Assembly (NCBI GenBank): GCA_021234155.1
Contig: JAJEKV010000112.1
Coordinates: 1,699,287-1,763,286, forward strand
DNA length: 64,000 nucleotides
Direction of reading: 5' to 3'
Origin: Isoetes taiwanensis
Lineage: Eukaryota; Streptophyta; Lycopodiopsida; Isoetales; Isoetaceae
Shown here: piece after piece, positions 44,896 through 56,550 of the stretch
Layout: the number at the start of each line of letters is the position of its first letter
How positions within the stretch are numbered: the first letter of the stretch is position 1
Program-made: the position numbers and the translations under genes
The notes under the pieces: generated by a model
What the model saw: the letters and a program-made list of their open reading frames with translations, nothing else
Told to the model about the DNA's origin: nothing
The model's database searches: none

Positions 44896-45997
44896 CTTTG
44901 CTGCAAACCACTTCTCTCCATAAGTCACTGGTGCACTTAATTATTTGCTTCTTAGCTGTATATTCTTGGCCAGGACTACAAATGTCACAATGGCAATTGT
45001 AATTGTCATGAAGTCCACCTGATTTCCTCATGTTGTTCAACCCCTGCATGATGTATTCAAACTTGAAGCGGTAGATACAACAATATATATGCCTTTTGAC
45101 GCATCCTCCTTACAAAACTCAGTTTCAACCTCTCAAAAGTCTGCGATGCAATTCTGATACTAGGATTCTCCTCTTTGAACCTGAGGTAGAATTGCAACTA
45201 TAGGGAATTTATATGAATACCAAATAATTGCCACTTGTAATGAACCTAGAATATTGGACGAATACTTACTTGGCTGACTTCAAGAAGGTGAATTGGATGT
45301 TCCACCTTTATTCCTGTCTTTGATATATATCTCCTCATATCTTTCTTGTATGGAGATACTTTTGTATTGTTTGTCCAGAACTTGATAACAGCTTCTCTAT
45401 TGTAATCTAACATGCTATCCATCTGCTCCTTCCTTCTGAATACTGACCAAGGTCCATCCCCTTTGTTAGCTTGCACCCTTTTTTGAAAAGCATTTGAAAT
45501 TGTTTTTCTGGGGATGCTGAGCAATCTGGCCAATTCTAGTTGGTTCATTGGCTTGATACCATTTGTACCTGTTGTTGCCATTATCAAGTGGACTTTCTTG
45601 CATGAAACATGTCATAATTCCTCTCATACTTATGTTCTTGAATTGTTTCCTTCAAATTCTTCACCATTTGCTCGGCCACAGTAAACTGCTTAGGTTTCTT
45701 TATGGAAGCAATTGGTAAGTCCCTTGCCCTCCAAAGAAGACTGTCAAGGATACGGCCTTTTTCATTGTCATGAACATTTGTAGTCACTTGGCTGAATACT
45801 TTAAAGATTTCTCCTGAAATTTCTCTGATTCTGCAGTCACCCAGTCTCAATTTCTTATTCTTCTTTGAAGGTGAAGCTTTATAAGGGGAATTCTTCTTCA
45901 TTGCTACCTTTTTTGCAGACAATCTCTGCCTATAATCTCTCTTTCGTGCTGCATCAATTGCCCTATAAATTGAAGGGGGGGAGGAATTTGGTTTCAT
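44896..45997 (-). CDS. Unknown helix-turn-helix protein with Cys-rich C-terminus, frameshifted
   Basis: ATG at 45997 opens a basic frame (137 codons, KKNSPYKASPSKKNKKLRLG). A one-base shift near 45590 leads to a second frame with LARLLSIPRKTISNAFQKRV, a helix-turn-helix, then DGPWSVFRRK and VIKFWTNNTKVSPYKKDMRR. It ends at a CAA|GTAAGT donor (45270). After a 72-bp intron, exon 3 (45197-44896) reads FYLRFKEENPSIRIASQTFE and RLKLSFVRRMRQKAY, and after another shift MQGLNNMRKSGGL with CHCDIC, ending at AAAG|GTAATG. I recall similar HTH plus Cys-rich proteins of unknown function in seedless plants and protists, likely transposase-related, but cannot name the family. The chromovirus fragment starts 32 bp into the next intron, so the 3' end is lost here. 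Confidence 0.5.
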
Positions 45998-46440
45998 CTC
46001 TTTCTAATTTATGTGTTTTGCACAATTAGTGTGGGAAAATCGTTGAATTTTGATTTAGGCAATTCTTTGAAATAAATAACCCCTCCATTTTGCTTGAATA
46101 CAAGATGGGCAAGCCCGCCATCCACAAATATGGCGGGATACAAGAATCCATATTTCTGGCACCATTCAAGCTAATGATTCTCTCAGCCTGTCATTTGATG
46201 GGCGCACACCCTACATGTCAGCACGTCAAACATGCATGTCTTGTTTAAAACATGCTAACTTGTAAGCGACATCCGGACGGTGACCCTTATGCATTTCGTA
46301 TTGCTCTTTAGTAAGATCTTCCTTTATCTAGATGTTTGCTCCCTTGAGCTTTGTCTTCTTCTGGAGCACCTTCATTCTACTAGATCTGTTAGCAAATTTC
46401 GTGGTTTAGATCCCTTTGAGCCTGCTCTAAATGTGTTTCC
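45998..46440. other. Upstream region of the HTH gene
   Basis: No gene supported. A palindromic CCATATTTGTGG/CCGCCATCC... area near 46110 is too weak to call. Confidence 0.4.
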
Positions 46441-47565
46441 AACCTCTATGACCCTTCAAGCTTCATTTGGGTTGAGAAAAACCGGGCAACTTCACTCTTT
46501 GTATTTTCATCTTTCATTTCTGGAAGACCTGCAACTCGTAAGTTAAGCGCCCGTTTCTGTCTCTCCTGCTGCTCCAAGATATCATTCATACATGAGTTCA
46601 ATTTATTTACCACGTCTTTAATAGATTCAACGGCTGCGACCAATTCCTCGGATTCCCTTGCCTTCATATTGTCATTTTCCTCCCTAAGGTTTCGAGTTTC
46701 TCGTTTCAGTTCCATTTTCAAAGTAATAAACTCTCCTTCAATGATCTATTATCCTGTTGCAATTCAGATAAGGAGGTAGAGATTTAGCGTAAAGCACCTA
46801 CCATTTCCAAATCCTTGTTTGCTACCTCCTTTCGCATTTGCTCTAGAGTTTCCATTGGTTTCAACATTACTAAGTTCAAATTAACCAGGAGCCTACCAAT
46901 ATCATGTTGTTGCTGCCCAAGCTATTGGAGCAACCCGGATCCAAGCATCCCCTCTGTGTGAATTATGTCGGCATTTAAAAACATGTTTTCAGATTGCTTC
47001 AGGCTTGGGCTAATGCATCCATCTATGGCAGGCTCCAAATCTCCAGACTTAATGTTCGCTTCCTGCAAGTCTTCAGCAGCAACTACCTTGGAGCCCAAGC
47101 TATTGGAACAACTCGGATCCAAGCATCCTCCTGTATGAATTATTCCAGCATTTAGAAACATGTTTTCAGATTGCTTCAGGCTTGGGATAATGCAACCATC
47201 TATGGCAGACTCCAAATCTCCAGACTCATTGTCCGCTTCCTGCAAGTCTTCAGCAGCTATTACCTGGGAGCCCATTTAGATTCCTTGCTGATGATGGTGA
47301 TGCGCTCTTCAACACTGTTCTGACTCCATTCCGACTTGTTAAGCCAGTTCTGACCTCCTTCCCGATGTCTGTTCCAACCTGTATGGAGCCGTCTATGGCA
47401 GTCTCTATTTTGGCTTCAGTGACAACAGGGGCCACAAACGTGACCTCCTTGCTCATAATAGCATCCAATAAAATATTAAAGGTGGTCGTTGTTGCAGGAA
47501 CAGTTCCTGCTGGTGCTCCATCACCAGATTCAGAAAGGACTTTTTTTTGACCTAGTTTGCTTCCT
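46441..47565 (-). pseudogene. LINE ORF1 fragment (coiled coil plus RNA-binding domain) with internal tandem repeat
   Basis: On the minus strand, an N-terminal Thr/Val-rich piece ([20 protein letters not shown] at about 47545) is followed by a shifted frame holding two 54-residue tandem repeats (AAEDLQEADNESGDLESAID and AAEDLQEANIKSGDLEPAID, 47275-46922). Further on come a coiled coil (MKMELKRETRNLREENDNMK) and RQKRALNLRVAGLPEMKDEN, the L1-ORF1p-type RNA-binding domain. The fragment ends near 46446 without endonuclease or RT. It is closer to LINE-1 ORF1 (ERKQRALNIRIGG) than to LINE-4 ORF1. Confidence 0.65.
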
Positions 47566-47566
47566 T

Positions 47567-47678
<112 letters not shown>

Positions 47679-47679
47679 T

Positions 47680-48517
47680 GGACTATGGAGACGCTCTACA
47701 CGAGCAAGGCTGGGTCCACGACCATTAACCCTGACTAAGCACCACAGCGATAAGGGATTCTGTGCAAAACATCTAATTCTGATGCAGTGGCTGGTGTTCA
47801 AGGTGTGGGATTCTGACATAACTATGGCCACAACTAGAATAGGCCTTAGACATGGAGTGTAAATCTATGCTATGACCTAGTTTTAAGATTTCGGTGGAGT
47901 TGGTAAGTCTACATGCCGGAATCAAATGACTGTATAGTTTACTTTCAGTTGTAGTAGTGTCTTATTTCTATGTATTTAGCTAAACGAATATATAGATTTT
48001 CTAAAAGCTCATACAATACAGTCAATTTTGCCATGACTTAAGGATATTTGTGCTTTTCTAATAGGGCAGACTTATGATTTCTAGTTATGCTGGCCATTGG
48101 CAGAAGCACAGTGATATATCATTGCTTTTGAATCCCTCGGGAATATCTTTAGCCCTTGTCAAATACTGTAATGACTGAGTGCTAATTATAGACATTAAGG
48201 TGGTCATTTCCACATGCGTATGCATAATGCCTAGTGTTAACATGCAGAAACTAGGCTGGATGTTACCGTGCTTGTGGCCTTTAAAAATTTGATAGACAAT
48301 GGTCTATGACATGTGTACAACATAATGGTGCATAGTTAATTAGGAATTGGGTCTAATTTGAAACATAGATTTGACTAGGTTATGAGCTAAAATACTTGAT
48401 GATTGAGAACTCAATGCCATCATGGATTGATTTCCTAGTATAGAGATAAGACTACCGCAGGGATTGACCTGGTTATATGTCATGGCTAGTTGGCTATTGT
48501 TGCTAAGGCTAGCGTGG
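47680..48517 (-). repeat. Large dispersed repeat R2, copy B (inverted relative to copy A)
   Basis: Reverse complement of 20071-20750 plus 21805-22070, without the 1054-bp block of copy A. It is cut on one side by the (GA)n tract and ends on the other at GCTAGCGTGG, where a T-run starts. Confidence 0.8.
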
Positions 48518-48830
48518 TTTTTTTTTTTTGGTTGAAGGACGTCAGACTTTATTTAATTCAAAGAGTCAAATACAAGTATAAGTGCAAAGATAGGACTAAA
48601 TACTTAGTGGATAAGCAGAGACCCACCGAGTGAAGCAACCTGCCTAAGCATAAGCGCGCACATCCAAATACTCCTCAAAGATCAATCGCCTCTTACGAGG
48701 GGCAAGTGAAGAACAATGGTACGACTTAGCAATGTGACCTTGAGCTTCTTGGAGAACGCGGTTATCTGCCACATCCAAACCGTTAAAGATTACTAGTCTT
48801 TATCTTTCATATAGTTCAAAGCAACCATCC
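48518..48830 (-). mobile_element. Retroposed 3' mRNA end or LINE tail with poly(A)
   Basis: Plus strand starts with a run of 12-13 T directly at the R2-B boundary. Read on the minus strand this is a poly(A) tail preceded by AAATAAAGTCTGACG, a poly(A) signal. Upstream a coding-like end reads NGLDVADNRVLQEAQGHIAK then PRKRRLIFEEYLDVRAYA and a stop. This fits a 5'-truncated processed transcript. Source gene unknown; the 5' limit is approximate. Confidence 0.4.
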
Positions 48831-51140
48831 TGTTGCAAGATAAAAAGCCTGGCTTTTTAACTTTGTCCAAATACTTGGGTAAATTGCCAAGAGCACTTGT
48901 TGACTTGTTAATGGTATGAAGCATTATGTACTACGAGAACCCTTATACATGAGATTAAGAAGTCAATAATTTATCCTAGACTTATGTGTCTATCATTTTT
49001 TGTGAGTCAATTCTTTTTGCAAGTTTTAGAGAAAAAAGGTTCCAAGACCAAGGTGCATTTTGAAGGGCATGAAAATCCAAATCCAACATACTTGGCTTGT
49101 ACAACTACATGCAATTCGATCTACCTTCGAAAGTTACAATAACTCATCATTTGAGTTTGCACGTTTGTTTTACAGTCTTTGCTTTGCTTATTAGACATTG
49201 TATGGTTGTACATACATAGAAAAAGTATATGAAATTTTAAGCATGTAACCTAGTTTATCAGAGATAAGGAAGATGATATAGCTACTATAATTTCTTGGCA
49301 CTGATCTATACCTCTGCACTATGCATGTAGTGCTGGTGCAAAAGCATTGTATGTCATCTTTGCAGCTTTGTTGGGATGATGCTCTCCTATTTTAGGTAAA
49401 CGTAAATTTTCAGGAATTTTGTTGTCCATCTTGACAAATTAGACATTCAGAGAGCTGAAATCTCCTTTCTGTATGCTGTAGTGGGGCCTATGTAATACAT
49501 TTTTGTCAATACTGTCAATAGATTAGGGCATTATTTGTCTATTACAATAAATTATCTCCCTACTTACATATAGATAATATAAATAGGCACTTGAAAAAAG
49601 TCCATTGTTTATTGCTGGACATGCATTTATCATGTGCAGGAAGTGATTTTGTATCTCTGCCTAAAGTACGACATGTTCATGTAGTTCTGTAATACTGCAT
49701 CAGCTTCTCTTGGTAGAGGAAATCCCACAACAACAAACAGGAGATGATCAATTTACATGTATTCTAAAAAATTGTAATCATTAAGGCACATGCACTTCAA
49801 ATTCTATAATAACATGTAACACTCAATGCGATCTTAGAACCAATTGGGATGATGCATTTGTCGTATGTGTTCAACCATATCTTTGCCATACGAGAATATC
49901 CCATTGCTCCTCATTTACAAATAGTTACAAAAAAAATCATAGATTTCAAAGATTTGTAGAAAGTAAATTGCATAGGTCATTACGTTCCTTGCATTTTTAG
50001 AATCTTTTTATAAAATCAATTGCAATCACAAAATATCGTGCACTTCCACCGCTGCTTTCTTCTAATCAAGGAATTGCTCTAAGCTACGACTTTAATAAAC
50101 AAAAGTAACCAAAGAATAGAAGAATAGAATAGAAAAACCAAATTGACTTAGAAAATGCAAGTGCAAATTTCAATGGAATGTGCCTCTACTAAATAAGATA
50201 AGATAAGAGTAACCAAGAAATAAAAGAAATTGACATGTTGACCTATAAAGTAAAATTGCATGTAGGCCAAATTGATACAAGAAGGTTTCAGGAGTTGGAT
50301 TTTGATTGCCATAAATATTAAAATAGGTTCAAACCATTACGAGGTCAGGAAAACCACAAAAAAATCATGAGAATTGCTACTTTGATATCAAAAGCTCAAA
50401 TGGGCATGTAATATATGCAACAAAGCTTTCTACAATTGCTTCCATCAACGAGTTGCAAAAAATTATATATGTGCATTAGTTTTGGGTTGCTCAAAGGGAA
50501 TACCCTTGCTGGGTGGACAGGAAGAATATTCTTAATTATACCGTCGAATATACCAATTGGACGGTTTAGATGAGTAAACCCCTCAACATTACGTGATGTG
50601 GGTGGTGCATGGGTCACCGTCATCGGCGTGAGCTTGCAACAGGGGGGTATCCTCCCATCGAAACCAGAAGTAGAGGAATAAACAACTATGGAGCTCTCTG
50701 CCCAGAAATACCTTCTTGCCTTTTCCCAAACCAAAACTTCACCGCAGAAGATGTTGTAGCAACAGAGGAGCAGATCGGAAATACAACAGGATCAACTTTC
50801 AAAGAACCCACCGTGGCTCTCAAGATCTGCCATGAAAACGGGATTTCCATGGTTGATATCTCAATATTGAAAAAACTCTACATCATTATACTTAGTAGTA
50901 TTGTACAAGCCAACACTCTCACGTGCAAACATAATGTCCCAATCTCTGTTGTGAATTTGTCTAAGACCTAAAGTTAGGGCATATCAGTGTTGCGAAGTAT
51001 AGGTTAATGCAGCCTACGAACATTACAATTGCTTTTCCTTCAAATTTAGCAAGGTTACAAATACCTACAACGTAGTGGAGACCTACAATAAAATTGCATT
51101 TATGCCCGGCAATGCCTGGCATTCGTTACTAGTAGCAAAA
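48831..51140. other. AT-rich stretch without a supported gene
   Basis: The longest empty stretch of the window. Open frames at 50396-50734 (minus) and 50609-50971 (plus) overlap; neither matches anything I know. Confidence 0.5.
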
Positions 51141-51484
51141 AAACATAGAATATAATAGAATAGAATAGAGTTTTTATCGTCCACGAAGACCAATTGGTCT
51201 ATGGGACCCAAACAGAAGGCGCAGCAAGCGTATTACTGTCCGGGGTAAAAAAAACCCCGTCCCGCCCTAAAGGGTTGTTTGGGGGAAAAACCGTCTCAAG
51301 AATAGATTTGCTATCAAACTCTACAAATACAAATTAAAATACAAATAGAGACAGAAATATGTACATGTATCAGTTAAGTGCCCGAGGACCAAGTTGATCT
51401 CGGCGATCCATGATCTCTTGAATGTATGGCCCAACCTCCGTACCGAGTTCGTGCTCAGCATCTTATGCAGAGGCTGGCCAGGAC

Positions 51485-52200
51485 GGACCAGCTCATCATA
51501 GCATATCCGAATGTTATTATATGCCGGACAACTCTGAAGGGTATGGCATTCGTCTTCCACAGCTCCAACCTTGCAGCGTTGACAAAGTCTCTCCTGACGC
51601 AGCTCCCCAACCCCTCTCCCTGTCTCGATCCGGAGATGGTGTGCACCTGTGCGGATAGAGGAAATGGATCTGCGTATTTTCATGGGTAGATGAGTGCACA
51701 TGTAGCATTGCGGGCCCCGCTCCAATGCATGTGGCGTCGATAATGTGCCGTCTTGACATGTTCAAGGGTGCTAGCATCCTATAGCACCCTATTGCCTGAG
51801 GCTGCAATGATCTGCCTTCGTTTGCACTTGGATGCACCCATGCTCCTGCACATTCCATCTGGCCAGCCACTAAGCTCTCTTTTCCCACCAGCAGGCCCCA
51901 TTGCCACGATGTAAGCGAGGTTAGGGAGACGAGTATCGTCCATGCTGACCACCTTCTGGAAATAGACGATGTGTCTGTCAAGAGCCCACCTTTGAAGAGG
52001 CAAGTAACCTGTTTCCTGCAGCAGTATCTGGTATGAAACTGTGGACTTCACCCCCAGGGCCCATGCCAAGAAAGCTTTCTCCACCTGCTCCAAGTCATTC
52101 CAAGTGGCAGAGGAAATCACCAGCCTCCAGACCTCGACCCCGTACAAAAGCACAGGTTCTACTAGCACCTTGAATAGGTGTGATTGGTGGGTCCAATCAT
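51485..52200 (-). pseudogene. LINE-4 C-terminal region with Cys/His knuckle
   Basis: ALVEPVLLYG-type segment (VLVEPVLLYGVEVWRLVISS, 52351-51779 frame), then LALGVKSTVSYQILLQETGY, and in another frame RLCQRCKVGAVEDECHTLQS (C-x2-C...H-x4-C). The same order is seen in LINE-2 and LINE-5. Confidence 0.75.
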
Positions 52201-52219
52201 ATAGCTCTGGCTTGTGGCT

Positions 52220-53720
52220 ATTGTTCCCCATTGCATAGAGTACCTTCCAACCTACTGCGGCTCGCAGCCGGATGGAATTGTCCCAGTTCATGGCCGACGG
52301 GAATTCTATCCAAATATTTGTAAGCGGACACCACTTCAATATTTTGGCCACGATAAGTGAGGATTGGAGGCCTTGGCTGGCGTGCGGATGATACCAGAAC
52401 CACCTTGATTTTGGCTAAGTTGGCACGCATGTCAGTCACCAGAAAAAATGTGTCCAGAGTATCGAGATGGCGTTGCATGTCTGCCTGAATGTGTGCTAGG
52501 AAGTCCACATCATCAGCATAGATCAGCTGCCTGATGATCTGGTGTAGGAGGTGAGCCCCAGTGCCTCCATTATCAGCGAGCCATCTCTCCAGCTGATCAA
52601 TATACAGGCCAAATAGTGTGGGAGAGATAGGGCACCACTAGCGGACCCCGATACTGCTCTCAAATGGTTGGCCTGCTGTTTGCACCCGGCCGATGCATGT
52701 CTCATATAGCTTGTACACCACGTTCTGCAGTTCGACAGGGATGTCTAGCTGCTGCAATCTTGCCCACAGCTTTTCCCGAGGCACCGTATCAAAAGCCTTG
52801 GCGAAGTCTACGAAGCAGCAATACATATCTTGCCTACGGTTCCTGCTGTCCTCAACCAGAGTCCGCAGCATGAAGATATGATCTATGGTTGAGTGCCTCG
52901 GCCTGAATCCTGCCTGTGTGAGTGCCTGCACTCTTGCTGCATCTACCCATCCTGTCAACTGCCGCTCGAGGATCCCGCCGAGGAGCTTTGCAAACACTGA
53001 GTTGATCATGATGGTCCATTAATTGGCCAGGCAATGCGGATCTCTTGCTTGTAGATTGGGACAACCCTGCTAGTGGTCCATTGCGGGAGGGAGGGAAACC
53101 TTCCCACAATGCCTTGTTGAACATGTCGGTCAGTACCGATGCCATGGATGCAGTATGGTCAATACAGTCAGTACGGTCTGTCCTGCCCACTTGAGTAACT
53201 CTGCCTGCATGCCATCAATGTCTGGTACTTTTCTATTGGCTAGACGTTGCAGCCCCTGTGCTACCTCCGCCTCTGTTATTTCCAGTACTGGGCCCTGCTG
53301 AGGGGGGGAGGGGGTAATGCTGCCCGTGCACCCTCAGGTTGTAGAGCTGCTGCAGGTAATAGCCCCCACTGGTCTGGAGTGATGTTTCCTGTGGGCGACA
53401 TTGGCCTCCTGAGCACTCTCCACTAGAATGTCCTGGGATGACGTTCCAGGAGAAAGAACATTTTTTGTTGACGAGCCGCAATGTACCTGGCCTTTCTAGC
53501 CTTAAGGAAAGCGCGTGCTTCACTGCATCCAAGCGTAGAGTAGGGTCTATAACTTGGCGGCCAGCATTTGCGTTCTTTGCACTCGGCATCGAACCACTGG
53601 TTACGCGGAAAGGCCGTAGCCCTCGAGGTTTGCCTGGGGCGATTTCTCCCAAAACACCTCTCTACAGCAGCCCTGAGGACGTCATGAGCTTGCCTCCCTG
53701 CTGCTCCAGCGTTGAGCATT
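52220..53720 (-). pseudogene. LINE-4 linker and reverse transcriptase
   Basis: The linker has VERCFGRNRPRQTSRATAFP and ARKARYIAARQQKMFFLLER. RT blocks: LTQAGFRPRHSTIDHIFMLR and CFVDFAKAFDTVPREK (53009-52638), then LIYADDVDFLAH near 52505 and NLAKIKVVLVSSARQP. The catalytic YADD is present. Frames change at least four times. Confidence 0.85.
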
Positions 53721-53835
53721 ATAAGATGCTTGTCAGATCCTCCGTAAGCATCTGGGAGTAAATAGGAGCGCGCTCATAGTCCAGTCTGAGCTAGGGCATA
53801 CGAGGAGGTATTGGACAGGCGTCTGGAGCAACATG

Positions 53836-54620
53836 TCAAGCCAGCTGCAAGTAGAGTGGCAGGTGGTCTGAGTCCATTTCTTCATCCCTACCAGCTGTTC
53901 CCACTCGAAAATGTTTGACGAGATGCATGTCCTGCTCGGCCACCAAAACATAGTCTACCATGCTGGACCCACCTCCCTGGTTCTCCTGCCTGCAAGTGTG
54001 CTGGTTGGAGGACGACCACTGTGCTAGTCCATTGCAAATCACAAGGCCAAAGATACTGCAAAGCAGTAGCAACTGCCTCCCAGAGCGCGAGACCTGAATG
54101 TTAGCTGGTGTCCGTGGCCAAGCTCCTGCTAAAGGGCTCAGCAGCAACACATCATCTGCGAGAGGGTCAAACCTCATCGGTTGTTCCATGCCAGTGCGGG
54201 CATTGAAGTCTCCAACAAGCATGACCCTACCCTTCTGCTTGTGCTGCTGTATGTCATCGTATAGATCGACGTAGGGCTCCAACATATCCACACCCGGATG
54301 GTTGTGATAGAAGTTGCTTTCGGCATGTGGGAAGTAGCAGGCCGCCACAAAGAGAGGGCTACCACTGCAATTCTGCATACGCATCCACATGTACCTATTA
54401 TGTTTATCTGTCTTGTACATGGAAACTGATTGTGCCAGGACTGTCCGGTAGTAGCAGGCGACCCCTCCGTGCCATCACTTTCTCGTGCATTCATTGAAGA
54501 CGGAGTAGCAATGTTATCCTGGCAAGTCGGGTAGTCTATGTCAAGCATGCTCCCATGTTTCCATAAGGAAAATGAAGACAGGTAGCAATGTTATCCTGGC
54601 AAGTCGGATAGTCTATGTCA
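53836..54620 (-). pseudogene. LINE-4 endonuclease domain
   Basis: The frame 54420-53836 is open for 194 codons: VAACYFPHAESNFYHNHPG, VMLVGDFNARTGMEQ, LVICNGLAQWSSS, SMVDYVLVAEQDMHLVKHF and MDSDHLPLYLQLA, with the catalytic Asp-His (SDH). The N-terminal part before 54420 is in another frame. It is the best-preserved endonuclease in the window. Confidence 0.85.
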
Positions 54621-54660
54621 ACCATGCTCCCATGTTTCCATAAGGAAAATGAGGTCCATA
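54507..54660. repeat. 77-bp tandem duplication in LINE-4
   Basis: AGCAATGTTATCCTGGCAAG starts at 54507 and again at 54584; both copies end with CCATAAGGAAAATGA. It lies at the start of the endonuclease and helps destroy the frame. Confidence 0.9.
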
Positions 54661-54670
54661 TCGGCGGCAA

Positions 54671-55824
54671 CTAAGTTGAGACTGTCTCCCTTCTACCATG
54701 GGAAGTCCCGACATTTCCAAGGGACCATGCGCAGGCACAATCCCTATTTGCTGACAGGAGCTGCAGCATAGGTTTGGCGGTGGTAGCACAAGGGATGGTG
54801 GTGGAGGTGGAGGCAGCATGTGGCCTGTTGGCAGTGGCAGATGAGGCCATTGTAGCAGGATATGCAGCTGGAGTCGCGGTAGAAGAGCCTCGAGAGTTTG
54901 AGGTGCCTGCATCAGTATTTGATGTCCTGAAGATCTGCATCCTTCCCCGGACCAGCCCTGCTGCTCCTCCCTGTTTGCGGACACTCTTAACTTTCTCTAA
55001 CTCATGCCTGCGGTCCTCCTGATGTGCCGGAGTCAGATCCCGGTCCATGTACATGGCAGTCCCCTTCAACTGCATGCCTTGGCACAGGATGGCTACTCGC
55101 TCTTGCGCGTCCCTGACTGTGAAGATGACTACCCGAGGACGGTCAGGGCACTGGGCCCCATGGCGTGTCGCCCTAACAATGTGTACGGGCGTGTGGAATG
55201 TCATCCGGCCAGGATTCATGTTTGGAGCCGGCTGATGAGGTGCTCTCCTGCCTCCTCTGTCAAGCCGCGCACCACCATATTGTGGCTCATGTATCTCCGC
55301 TCCTACAACTTTGAGGTGGTTGGGCTCGTGGTGGCTGTTGTGGCATTGTACTGTTTTCGATGTGTGGGGCATGGGTTGTGGCCTGTGGTGGGGTGATGGT
55401 GGCATGGGGCAGCTTGGTGATGCAGCGGTGGGCCGCCCTGGTTGGCATCTTGTAGGCTGCCAGGTATGTGGGTCTATCATGTCCCGTGTTGTGGCCTCTG
55501 CTCTTTGTAGTCAGGAGCTCAGCTCCTGCTGGAATTGCTGCTGCCTTGCCAATTCATGTGTGCATCGCCGCAATTATTCATGGGCTTCCGCATGAAGGCC
55601 CTTGCCTTGCTGGGCGACGGTTGCCCGAAGCTCCTGCAACTCTTGGTCTCGTGCAGCGCTCTCAACTCTGACTGACTCGCCTCAAAGGCAGTCTGCATGC
55701 TTCGCATGGTGGTGGCGGCCTCCGCGACCTCTGATTGGAGGTGGGAGATGGTTGCTCTTGTCTCCTGATCAGCACGCTGCCTATCTTGTGCCATGGTCTC
55801 TATGATGGTGGAGAGGGAGTCCAC
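54671..55824 (-). pseudogene. LINE-4 ORF1 (coiled coil, Pro-rich linker, RNA-binding domain)
   Basis: The frame 55824-55519 starts with an ATG and reads as coiled coil (MDSLSTIIETMAQDRQRADQ). The frame 55480-54671 has a His/Pro-rich linker, then RVVIFTVRDAQERVAILCQG, GTAMYMDRDLTPAHQEDRRH and ELEKVKSVRKQGG, the pattern of the L1-ORF1p RRM-like and C-terminal domains. A Ser/Thr/Ala-rich tail follows. It would coat LINE RNA. One frameshift lies between 55480 and 55519. Confidence 0.7.
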
Positions 55825-55830
55825 ACGAAA

Positions 55831-56550
55831 CTAATCACGTTAGCTCGCTGGTTATATTGGTCAAAGTAGTCTTATTAGAACATTGAGTTATTTTGATAGA
55901 GGTTCGAGCCCCCATACTTCATATTCTAAAACCCTAGGTGAAGCTGTATAGAGGTTCTATATTCCATCAAAACCTTAGGCGAACTTATATTTCATATTTC
56001 AAAATCATATGCACTACTACTTATTAATGACCATAGAGAAATGAGAGGTGCCCAAAGGTCCCAACATATAGCCGTAGGATCCACAGACGACTGTAGTAGT
56101 CAGGGTGCATATCATTTAGAATATGTAGCACAATAATAGAGGGCTCCAGGGGGATTTAATTTGGATGTAAAAATGATAAAGCCACAGGCCATATCCCTAA
56201 AATAATTGAATGGGTTGTTATAATAAAAAAAACATAGATTTAAGATAAAAGCTAATCACATTAGCTCACTGGTTATATTGGTCAAAGTAGTTTATTAGAG
56301 CATTGAGTTGTTTTTATAGAGGTTCGAGCCCTCGTACTTCATATTCGAAAACCTTAGGCGAAGTTGTATTGAGGTTTCATATTCCATCAAAAGCTTAGGC
56401 GAACTCGTATTTCATATTTCAAAATCATAGGCATCCCCAATCATAAATGACCATAAGTGAAATGAAAGGTGCCCAAAGGCCCCCATTCCCCAATATACAG
56501 TCCGACCGTAGGATCGACAGATTCAATGACTGTGGTAATCCAGGGTGCAA
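55831..56550 (+). mobile_element. tRNA-related SINE, tandem pair 1
   Basis: Two units start CTAATCAC(G/A)TTAGCTC at 55831 and 56252 (period 421 bp); the second is cut short near 56550. Each begins with an RNA polymerase III A-box-like TTAGCTC(G/A)CTGG and, about 60 bp later, a B box GGTTCGAGCCC. The body is non-coding, and the tail reads AAAAAAACATAGATTTAAGA. The first unit starts directly at the 5' end of LINE-4 ORF1. Confidence 0.65.

Larger units (their letters stand above)
51143..55830 (-). mobile_element. LINE-4: near full-length non-LTR retrotransposon, decayed
   Basis: Minus strand, in order: ORF1 (55824-54671), endonuclease (54620-53836), linker and RT (53720-52220), C-terminal Cys/His segment (about 51650-51485) and a 3' terminus GTGGACGATAAAAA followed by TTCTA repeats (51170-51145). 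It is the reference copy for LINE-2, -3 and -5. Many frameshifts make it inactive. The GC content is visibly higher than that of its surroundings. Confidence 0.92.

Noticed and set aside
50396-50971. Overlapping minus- and plus-strand ORFs as a host gene
   Set aside because: No family, no splice context, and the two frames exclude each other.
55004-55396. Plus-strand frame of 130 codons opposite LINE-4 ORF1
   Set aside because: Antisense to the ORF1 RNA-binding domain in a GC-rich element; the sense frame has the recognisable motifs.
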